The position numbers and the translations under genes are program-made. From contig DEBW01000066.1 in NCBI GenBank assembly GCA_002348905.1, positions 1-11,052 on the forward strand: a DNA stretch of 11,052 nucleotides, written 5' to 3'. Below are positions 1 to 5,497 of the stretch, in pieces (the first letter of the stretch is position 1; each line of letters starts with the position of its first letter). Origin of the DNA: Ruminococcus flavefaciens (GTDB taxonomy: Bacteria > Bacillota > Clostridia > Oscillospirales > Ruminococcaceae). The notes beneath the pieces were generated by a model. The model worked only from the letters and a program-made list of their open reading frames with translations, was not told the DNA's origin and searched no databases.

Positions 1-57
1 GGTCATTTCGTCGCCGTCCATCTCGACAAGCGGTGTTTTCATCTGAATCTTTGCCAT
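1..57 (-). CDS. icd: NADP-dependent isocitrate dehydrogenase, N-terminal 19 codons only
   Basis: The gene starts at the ATG at 57-55 and runs off the low-coordinate edge, so 19 codons are visible. They read MAKIQMKTPLVEMDGDEMT, which I recognise as the N-terminus of the eukaryote-like, homodimeric NADP-isocitrate dehydrogenase family (the VEMDGDEMTR start). The family converts isocitrate to 2-oxoglutarate and CO2 in the cytoplasm, making NADPH and the carbon skeleton for glutamate. A textbook AGGAGG at 71-66 lies 8 nt before the ATG and fixes the start. It follows aconitase on the same strand after about 116 nt with no terminator visible between them, so the two are probably co-transcribed and catalyse consecutive reactions. 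No catalytic residue is in view, so the call rests on the N-terminal signature plus the neighbour. Confidence 0.85.
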   Translation of the reverse strand, partial: MAKIQMKTPLVEMDGDEMT

Positions 58-65
58 TGAAGTAT

Positions 66-71
66 CCTCCT
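66..71 (-). promoter_or_regulatory. Ribosome binding site of icd
   Basis: On the minus strand this reads AGGAGG, a full match to the anti-Shine-Dalgarno sequence, 8 nt before the ATG at 57. It confirms that a real gene starts at the window edge. Confidence 0.85.
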
Positions 72-173
72 GTTTGATATTAATAGTTATAATACCTGAT
101 CACAGGATCCTGAATGTGCAGATCCCGATGACCAGATAAAATACGATAGTAAAAAATCCCGGTAAGACGTAAA

Positions 174-2111
174 TTACTTTAAGTTTTCTCTTGTGTAGTC
201 GAGAAGACCGCCGGCAAGGATGATGTCCTTTGTACGTCCTGTGAGTTCACAGAGAACAGGAATGTTTGCACCTGTTGTCTTGTTTACTACTGTGAGTTCT
301 GTCTTGTCAGCTTCGATGTCTGCACGAACGTTCATGATCTCGATATCGTCGCCTTCATTGATCTTGTCGTAGTCTGCTTCGTTTACGAATGTAAGAGGAA
401 GGATACCTGCGTTAATGAGGTTAGCTCTGTGGATTCTTGCGAAGCTCTTAACGAGAACTGCCTTGATTCCGAGGTAGAGAGGAGCAAGAGCTGCGTGTTC
501 TCTTGATGAACCCTGACCGTAGTTTGAACCGCCTACGATGATGCTCTTGCCGAGACGCTCAGCTCTCTTAGGGAAGCTCTCGTCGCATACAGCAAAGCAG
601 TACTGGCTGATCTTCGGAATATTTGAACGGAGTGGGAGTATCTTAGCTCCGGCAGGCATGATGTGGTCAGTAGTGATGTTGTCGCCTACCTTGAGAGATA
701 CAGGTGCATCAATGCTTTCGAGAAGCGGAGTTGTCTCAGGATATGGCTTTATGTTTGGTCCACGGAGTATCTCAACGCTGTCCATTTCCTCGACAGGTGC
801 CGGAGGTACTACCATGTTGTCGTTGATCGTGAATTCCTCAGGGAGCTTGAATTCAGGCATATCGCCAAGCTCACGAGGATCTGTGAGGTAGCCTGTGATA
901 GCTGATACAGCAGCCATTTCAGGTGATACGAGGTAGATCTGACCGTCCTTTGTGCCGGAGCGTCCCTCGAAGTTTCTGTTGAATGTACGGAGTGAGATAC
1001 CCTTTGAGTTAGGTGACTGTCCCATACCGATACATGGACCGCAGGCAGATTCAAGGATACGTGCGCCAGCGTCGATGAGTGTTGCAAGAGCGCCGTTCTG
1101 AGCCATCATATTGAGAACCTGCTTTGAACCTGGTGCGATAGCAAGTGATACGTCAGGATTAACTGTCTTGCCTTTGAGTATATAAGCTACCTTGAGCATA
1201 TCAAGGAGTGATGAGTTTGTACATGAACCGATACAAACCTGATCTATCTTGAGTCTGCCTATCTCCTCTACGCTCTTAACGTTGTCAGGAGAATGAGGAC
1301 AAGCTGCAAGAGGAACGAGCTTGCTGAGGTCGATGTCGAGTTCTTCGTCGTAAACTGCATCAGGATCAGCAGCAAGAGGAGTCCATACTTCTTCACGCTT
1401 CTGAGCCTTGAGGAACTGCTTTGTTACCTCGTCAGAAGGGAATATAGAAGTTGTAGCGCCAAGCTCTGCGCCCATATTTGTGATAGTAGCACGCTCAGGA
1501 ACAGAAAGTGTCTTTACGCCTTCGCCAACGTACTCTATTACCTTGCCAACGCCACCCTTAACGGATAAGCGTCTGAGAACTTCAAGGATAACATCCTTTG
1601 CAGATACCCAAGGACTGAGCTTGCCTGTAAGATTTACCTTTACTACCTTCGGGCAGGTTATGTAGTAAGCACCGCCGCCCATAGCTACAGCAACATCAAG
1701 TCCGCCTGCACCGATAGCGATCATACCGATACCGCCGCCTGTAGGAGTATGGCTGTCAGAACCGATGAGTGTCTTTCCTGGGATGCCGAATCTTTCAAGG
1801 TGTACCTGGTGGCAGATGCCGTTGCCAGGACGTGAGAAATATATGCCGTGCTTCTTTGCAACACTGCCGATGAAGCGGTGGTCGTCAGCATTTTCAAAGC
1901 CGCTCTGAAGAGTATTGTGGTCAATGTAAGCAACAGAACGTTCTGTCTTTACTCTTGGTACGCCCATAGCTTCAAATTCGAGGTATGCCATAGTACCGGT
2001 AGCGTCCTGAGTGAGAGTCTGGTCGATACGAATGCCTATCTCCTGACCCTTGATGTACTCGCCGTCAACGAGATGTGCTTTTAAGATCTTTTCAGTAAGT
2101 GTTAAACCCAT
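174..2111 (-). CDS. acn: Aconitate hydratase (aconitase), 645 aa
   Basis: Cytoplasmic 4Fe-4S enzyme that isomerises citrate to isocitrate via cis-aconitate. Numbered from the ATG at 2111, the cluster cysteines are C297 (GSCTNS), C357 and C360 (ESACGPCIGMGQ). Other family motifs are GSDSHTPTGGG (117-127), TTDHIMPAGAK (480-490) and the swivel-domain active-site loop GSSREHAAL (534-542). At 645 aa it belongs to the short bacterial/mitochondrial-like form, not the roughly 850-900 aa AcnA/AcnB forms; all domains appear present and no frameshift is seen. The frame extends upstream to a TTG at 2129, but that start has no Shine-Dalgarno, whereas the ATG at 2111 has AAAGGA (2126-2121) at good spacing, so I chose the ATG. 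It has its own sigma-A promoter and precedes icd. Together they form the citrate-to-2-oxoglutarate branch, probably serving glutamate synthesis in a fermentative anaerobe. Confidence 0.95.
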   Translation of the reverse strand: MGLTLTEKILKAHLVDGEYIKGQEIGIRIDQTLTQDATGTMAYLEFEAMGVPRVKTERSVAYIDHNTLQSGFENADDHRFIGSVAKKHGIYFSRPGNGICHQVHLERFGIPGKTLIGSDSHTPTGGGIGMIAIGAGGLDVAVAMGGGAYYITCPKVVKVNLTGKLSPWVSAKDVILEVLRRLSVKGGVGKVIEYVGEGVKTLSVPERATITNMGAELGATTSIFPSDEVTKQFLKAQKREEVWTPLAADPDAVYDEELDIDLSKLVPLAACPHSPDNVKSVEEIGRLKIDQVCIGSCTNSSLLDMLKVAYILKGKTVNPDVSLAIAPGSKQVLNMMAQNGALATLIDAGARILESACGPCIGMGQSPNSKGISLRTFNRNFEGRSGTKDGQIYLVSPEMAAVSAITGYLTDPRELGDMPEFKLPEEFTINDNMVVPPAPVEEMDSVEILRGPNIKPYPETTPLLESIDAPVSLKVGDNITTDHIMPAGAKILPLRSNIPKISQYCFAVCDESFPKRAERLGKSIIVGGSNYGQGSSREHAALAPLYLGIKAVLVKSFARIHRANLINAGILPLTFVNEADYDKINEGDDIEIMNVRADIEADKTELTVVNKTTGANIPVLCELTGRTKDIILAGGLLDYTRENLK

Positions 2112-2143
2112 TGAGATCAGTCCTTTCAATATACATATATTTT

Positions 2144-2172
2144 ATTTTACTACTTTTCACAAAGTTTGTCAA
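2144..2172 (-). promoter_or_regulatory. Sigma-A promoter of the acn-icd transcript
   Basis: The minus strand carries a perfect -35 TTGACA (2172-2167), a 17-nt spacer and a -10 TAAAAT (2149-2144), one mismatch from consensus. Transcription would start near 2137, giving a leader of roughly 25 nt before the ATG at 2111. This is the best promoter in the window. Two dyads lie directly upstream (2187-2202 and 2201-2216). Confidence 0.85.
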
Positions 2173-2186
2173 GAATTAAACAAATT

Positions 2187-2216
2187 ACGGATAATTATTC
2201 GTTAGCGCAATCTAAC
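2187..2216 (-). promoter_or_regulatory. Candidate operator: two overlapping dyads upstream of the acn promoter
   Basis: On the plus strand 2187-2202 reads ACGGATAATTATTCGT, a 16-bp palindrome with one mismatched pair. Overlapping its last two bases, 2201-2216 contains GTTAG-N6-CTAAC. They sit about 15 and 29 bp upstream of the -35 box, a usual place for an activator or repressor site. Aconitase genes of Firmicutes are commonly controlled by citrate-sensing (CcpC) or iron-related regulators. The ATAATTAT core recalls ATAA/TTAT half-sites, but the spacing does not match the CcpC N7 dyad, so the regulator is unknown. Confidence 0.4.
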
Positions 2217-2230
2217 ATTTGTTCAAAGTG

Positions 2231-2254
2231 TAATGGGCTTATTTCAGCCCGTTA
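2231..2254 (-). terminator. Weak hairpin at the end of the LRR gene, possible terminator
   Basis: The minus-strand RNA can pair GGGCU (2250-2246) with AGCCC (2239-2235) around a 6-nt loop, extended by a UAA/UUA pairing outside one mismatch. It overlaps the stop codon at 2246-2244. No U-tract follows (CACTTTG), so it is at best a poor intrinsic terminator or a 3'-end stabiliser. No better terminator was seen before the acn promoter. Confidence 0.3.
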
Positions 2255-3185
2255 CTGCTCCATGCTTTGCCGCAGCGTCAAACTCGACTTTAACGCCCTT
2301 TTCTTCGAGCTTTTTTACACTTTCAAGCTGCGAATCACTGCTTGAAAATGTTACTTTCTTTAAACTGTCTATTTTCAGAAGAGGCTCAAAATCTTCGGCT
2401 GCTGTACCTGCAATATTCAGTTCTTCAAGCTTTTGAAGCTTGTCTATCCCACTGATATCACTGACATTTCTGTTATTGGAAAGGTCAAGATATGTCAGTT
2501 CTTTACAGTTGCATACAGGACTGATATCCTCAGCAAAGGTGTTTTTCAGCGTAAGAGATGTAAGTTCCGTAAGATCGCCTACCGGTGAAATATCTTCAAA
2601 TCTACAATCATATTGATCGATATCAATAGAAAGTGTTTTCAGATGTTTCGGACCTCTGACAAATTCTATCGTATTCAGAGAACTATAGTTGCTTTTTATA
2701 TGAAGAGCTTCAAGCTGCTGTAGGTTCTCCATTCCTTTCAGTTCCATACCTGAAATATAGTGTACATTATCCATATGCAGTTCTTTAAGCTTGTAGCAAT
2801 ATACAAGATTTCCCAAATCGTACATGGCATTGCAGTTTATATATGCATACTCCAGTTCACTGCACTTGTCGATAGCACCCATACCATACGTACCGCTTAA
2901 ATAAGGCAGATCAAGTTTGATTCTTTTAAGATCATGCATCGTACTTACAAAACCAACATGATCTATTTCTGCGGCATGAAGTTCCAGTGTTTCAAGCTTT
3001 GTAAGCTCAGAAAGTTTTGCCAGGTCATCATAATCTGCATCCTTATCATCAATGCATACCGACTTTGCTGATCTTGAATATATCTTACCGTTTATAAAGA
3101 CGAAATTGTTATTAAACGTCACAACTACTATTGTTATTACTAATACAACAGTCAGTATTACGATCTTTAATGGTATTTTTTTCAT
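2244..3185 (-). CDS. Membrane-anchored leucine-rich-repeat protein, function unknown
   Basis: The 313-aa product begins MKKIPLK followed by an uncleaved-looking hydrophobic segment (about residues 7-25, rich in V, I, L and T), so it is probably anchored in the membrane with the rest outside. From about residue 55 to the C-terminus there are roughly eight or nine leucine-rich repeats of 20-24 residues with an LxxLxxLxL pattern. The clearest are LTELTSLTLKNT, CKELTYLDLSNN and LQKLEELNIAGT, a form resembling internalin-type repeats (for example LTYLDLSNNRNVSDISGI). There is no LPXTG motif, dockerin or catalytic domain. An in-frame ATG lies 6 nt upstream at 3191, but GGTGG abuts it directly; the same GGTGG has proper spacing to the ATG at 3185, so I chose that. 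It follows a small membrane protein by 70 nt containing a hairpin. The fold is well supported; the binding partner and role are not known. Confidence 0.8.
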   Translation of the reverse strand: MKKIPLKIVILTVVLVITIVVVTFNNNFVFINGKIYSRSAKSVCIDDKDADYDDLAKLSELTKLETLELHAAEIDHVGFVSTMHDLKRIKLDLPYLSGTYGMGAIDKCSELEYAYINCNAMYDLGNLVYCYKLKELHMDNVHYISGMELKGMENLQQLEALHIKSNYSSLNTIEFVRGPKHLKTLSIDIDQYDCRFEDISPVGDLTELTSLTLKNTFAEDISPVCNCKELTYLDLSNNRNVSDISGIDKLQKLEELNIAGTAAEDFEPLLKIDSLKKVTFSSSDSQLESVKKLEEKGVKVEFDAAAKHGAVTG

Positions 3186-3224
3186 TTTCATCCACCTGTC
3201 TGTTATTCTGTTTATTCAAGGAAA

Positions 3225-3251
3225 TTTCCCCATACTTAAAGCATGGGGAAA
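3225..3251 (-). other. Stable RNA hairpin between the small membrane gene and the LRR gene
   Basis: A perfect 9-bp inverted repeat, TTTCCCCAT (3225-3233) and ATGGGGAAA (3243-3251), encloses a 9-nt loop. In minus-strand RNA the stem extends through a G-U pair, which fits transcription in that direction. Only about three U residues follow, so it is a weak intrinsic terminator at best; it could be a partial terminator, a processing site or a stabiliser of the upstream mRNA. The outer edge overlaps a second palindrome, GGAAATTTCC (3220-3229), allowing a competing fold. Confidence 0.5.
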
Positions 3252-3255
3252 CGTT

Positions 3256-3519
3256 TTAAAATATGCTGCTTATCGTGCCGTTCATCCGCAAGACTGAATA
3301 AAATATAAGAACAAATATTATTCCGGCAAAAAAGCCGTATTTCTTCATTCTTCTGCGCTCACGCCGGTATTCATCGTATGACGATTCGTGATGATATACA
3401 TACATTCTGTTATCTCTTGCCTCATCGAGTGCCCTGTCAGAACGGTACATCTTATATATCAGCCATAAGGAGAGAACTATCAGCGCAAATGCCAAAAGTA
3501 CATCAAGATAATCAAACAT
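3256..3519 (-). CDS. Small two-helix membrane protein, 87 aa, function unknown
   Basis: The product has a hydrophobic helix at about residues 5-23 (DVLLAFALIVLSLWLIY), a strongly charged, Arg- and Tyr-rich middle (about 24-60, including YRRERRRMKKYG) and a second helix at about 62-77 (FFAGIIFVLIFYSVL). By the positive-inside rule the middle would be cytoplasmic with both ends outside. The ATG at 3519 overlaps the end of lysA by 8 bp (ATGTTTGA), which suggests translational coupling, and only a weak AAGA-like ribosome site is present. This overlap and the clean membrane topology argue for a real gene, not a chance frame. I do not recognise the family. It may simply travel with lysA, or assist envelope functions, since diaminopimelate is also a cell-wall precursor; that is speculation. 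Confidence 0.7.
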   Translation of the reverse strand: MFDYLDVLLAFALIVLSLWLIYKMYRSDRALDEARDNRMYVYHHESSYDEYRRERRRMKKYGFFAGIIFVLIFYSVLRMNGTISSIF

Positions 3520-4810
3520 CGTTCTTGATTATATCATCAAGTGATTCTCTCTTTACAGCTATGCGTGATTCTCCGTTATTTATGAATACTACAGCTGGCT
3601 TCTGGAGTCTGTTGTAGTTGGATGACATTGAATAATTATACGCACCTGTTGCAAGTACAGCGATTATATCGCCTGACTCAGCGTGCTGGAGAGGCATATT
3701 CTCACCGATAAGGTCACCGCTCTCGCAGCATCTTCCGGCAATAGTCACTTTCTCATTGCGCTCCTCATTTGCCTTGTTTGCAACTACAGCCTCATACTCG
3801 GACTGATAGAGGATGTATCTCGGATTATCGCACATACCGCCGTCAATTGATACATATGTACGTATACCAGGTATCTCCTTGCGAGCGCCTACTGTATAAA
3901 GTGTGATACCTGCCGGAGCTGCGATAGATCTGCCCGGCTCGATGAACATTCTTGGCTGAGCTATGCCGAGTTTCTCGCACTCTGACTTTACTACAGATGA
4001 TACTCTTTCAAGGTAAGTCTCGAAAGGTGCAGGATCGTGATCGTTGAGGTACTTGATTCCGAAACCGCCGCCGAGATTAAGTCCCTTTACCTCATAGCCA
4101 AGCTCATTCTTTATCTTAGCGATGAATCCAAGCATTACCTTTGCAGCAGCCTCAAACGGCTCGATATCGAATATCTGTGAACCGATATGGCAGTGTACGC
4201 CGTAGAACTCAACGTTCTCGCAGGCTACAGCCTCTTTTACAGCCTCGAAAGCTTCGCCTGTCTCAAGAGCGAAACCGAACTTGCTGTCTATCTGACCTGT
4301 CATGATCTTATCATGTGTATGAGCCTCGATGCCCGGCTTGATACGGAACATTATCTGAGGCTTTACGCCCTTTTCTCCGGCTATTCTTTCAAGTCTGTGA
4401 AGTTCCGGGATATTGTCAACGATGATGTGTCCTACGCCTACTTCAAGAGCATATGCAAGCTCCTCGTCAGACTTGTTATTACCGTGGAAGCCTACCTTCT
4501 CCATAGGGAAGCCAGCCTTTACAGCTGTATAAAGCTCGCCTATTGATACAGCATCAAGACCGTCACCCTCGCTTGCAACTATCCTGCACATCTCCATGCA
4601 TGAGAATGCCTTGCTTGCGTAGTGAACCTCGCCCATGCCGTTGTAGTACTTGTTCATGCTGTCATGAAAACGGCGGAGTGTCTTACGGATAAGCTCCTCG
4701 TCCATAACATAAAGCGGAGTTCCGTACTTTTCCGCAAGTTCAACAGTATCTATACCGCCTGCTGTCAGGTGTCCCTGAGCGTTTACGTCAAGATTTTCTG
4801 ATACGAACAT
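3512..4810 (-). CDS. lysA: Diaminopimelate decarboxylase
   Basis: Cytoplasmic PLP enzyme that decarboxylates meso-diaminopimelate to L-lysine, the last step of lysine synthesis. The 432-aa product matches the usual family length and fold-type III layout: an alpha/beta barrel followed by a beta domain. Visible motifs are the PLP lysine in YASKAF (K67), HCHIGSQ (206-212), the phosphate-binding GLNLGGGFG (243-251), EPGRS (291-295), the substrate/active-site CESGD (362-366) and ATGAYNYSMSSNYN (387-400). These together separate it from ornithine/arginine decarboxylases. The ATG at 4810 is preceded by GAGAGGAAG (4826-4818) at normal spacing. It lies 47 nt after engB and its stop is overlapped by the next small gene, so it is probably part of the lon-engB transcript, perhaps with an internal promoter at its start. 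No lysine riboswitch is seen. Confidence 0.96.
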   Translation of the reverse strand: MFVSENLDVNAQGHLTAGGIDTVELAEKYGTPLYVMDEELIRKTLRRFHDSMNKYYNGMGEVHYASKAFSCMEMCRIVASEGDGLDAVSIGELYTAVKAGFPMEKVGFHGNNKSDEELAYALEVGVGHIIVDNIPELHRLERIAGEKGVKPQIMFRIKPGIEAHTHDKIMTGQIDSKFGFALETGEAFEAVKEAVACENVEFYGVHCHIGSQIFDIEPFEAAAKVMLGFIAKIKNELGYEVKGLNLGGGFGIKYLNDHDPAPFETYLERVSSVVKSECEKLGIAQPRMFIEPGRSIAAPAGITLYTVGARKEIPGIRTYVSIDGGMCDNPRYILYQSEYEAVVANKANEERNEKVTIAGRCCESGDLIGENMPLQHAESGDIIAVLATGAYNYSMSSNYNRLQKPAVVFINNGESRIAVKRESLDDIIKNDV

Positions 4811-4838
4811 ATTTATACTTCCTCTCTTTTTCGGACGG

Positions 4839-4844
4839 ATTATA
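4839..4844 (-). promoter_or_regulatory. Possible internal -10 element before lysA
   Basis: The 47-nt gap between engB and lysA contains an exact TATAAT on the minus strand, about 29 nt before the lysA ATG, leaving room for a short leader with the Shine-Dalgarno. The hexamer 17 nt upstream (TGAAGA, inside the engB end) matches the -35 consensus at only about three of six positions. It may give lysA some expression independent of lon. Confidence 0.3.
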
Positions 4845-4857
4845 TCCTGCCCGATGT

Positions 4858-5466
4858 TTATTCTTCAGTTTCTTCGCCGTCATTGGCAATTTCCTCAACT
4901 ATCTCCCTGAGTTCTTCAACTCCCTCGAAAGTCATTGAGGAAAAAGGTATAACGTGTATGTCCTCGAAGCATGGTATCTCCGACTTGAATGCCTCCATGC
5001 GCTTTTCACGCTCTGTCTTTTTGAGCTTGTCAGCCTTTGTAAGCACAAGCACGAAAGGCGTTTCTGTGTCTATAAGGTAGTCTATCATTTTTACGTCGTC
5101 CTTTGTAGGAGCATGACGCATATCCACCAGCATGAAAACAAGGCGGATATCTCTGTCAGAACCGAGGTAGCCCTCGATAAGTCCTGACCAGCGCTCCTTT
5201 TCCGACTTGGCTACCTTTGCATAGCCGTAGCCGGGCAGGTCTACAAAGTAAAGATTTTCAAGACCGTAGAAATTTATAGTCGCAGTCTTTCCCGGAACTG
5301 AGCTTACTCTCGCAAGGTTCTTGCGGTTGAAAAGCTTGTTTATCAGCGTTGACTTGCCAACGTTTGAATGTCCGGCAAAGGCTATCTCTATCCTCTCAGA
5401 TGCCGGTATCTGGGAGAATTTTCCGTATGATGCAATATATTCTGCCTTATTGTAATTCAGCTTCAA
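4858..5466 (-). CDS. engB: Ribosome biogenesis GTP-binding protein EngB/YsxC/YihA
   Basis: TrmE-Era-EngA-type GTPase needed for late 50S ribosomal subunit assembly in the cytoplasm. In the 202-aa product the G motifs are in order: G1 GHSNVGKS (32-39), G2 threonines in PGKTATINF (T61/T63), G3 DLPGYGYA (76-83), G4 TKAD (143-146) and G5 near SS (176-178). Length fits the family (about 195-210 aa). The frame opens at an ATG at 5487, but that start has no ribosome site; instead AGGAGG at 5479-5474 stands 7 nt before a TTG at 5466, so translation most likely starts at TTG and gives MKLNYNKAEY, the usual N-terminus. It is 31 nt downstream of lon. The lon-ysxC order is conserved in Bacillus and many Firmicutes, which supports both calls. 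Confidence 0.95.
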   Translation of the reverse strand: MKLNYNKAEYIASYGKFSQIPASERIEIAFAGHSNVGKSTLINKLFNRKNLARVSSVPGKTATINFYGLENLYFVDLPGYGYAKVAKSEKERWSGLIEGYLGSDRDIRLVFMLVDMRHAPTKDDVKMIDYLIDTETPFVLVLTKADKLKKTEREKRMEAFKSEIPCFEDIHVIPFSSMTFEGVEELREIVEEIANDGEETEE

Positions 5467-5473
5467 AATTATC

Positions 5474-5479
5474 CCTCCT
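5474..5479 (-). promoter_or_regulatory. Ribosome binding site that sets the engB start at TTG
   Basis: The minus strand reads AGGAGG 7 nt before the TTG at 5466-5464. Because it lies inside the longer frame that begins with ATG at 5487, it decides in favour of the TTG start. Confidence 0.75.
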
Positions 5480-5497
5480 GCCTGCATCAGTTATTAT

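Noticed and set aside
95..125. Palindromes such as CAGGATCCTG and GGATC-N11-GATCC in the acn-icd gap
   Set aside because: Stems are short and mutually exclusive, with no U-tract and no adjacent promoter, so neither terminator nor operator can be supported.
171..189. LysA-style riboswitch or terminator after aconitase
   Set aside because: No stable stem or conserved riboswitch core is visible in the 116-nt spacer; the aconitase transcript probably continues into icd.
2112..2129. TTG-initiated six-residue extension of aconitase
   Set aside because: The extension covers the Shine-Dalgarno of the ATG at 2111 and has no ribosome site of its own; the conserved N-terminus begins at the ATG.
4187..4546. 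Plus-strand frame of 119 codons opposite lysA
   Set aside because: It is fully antisense to the well-supported lysA gene, with no domain, ribosome site or promoter.
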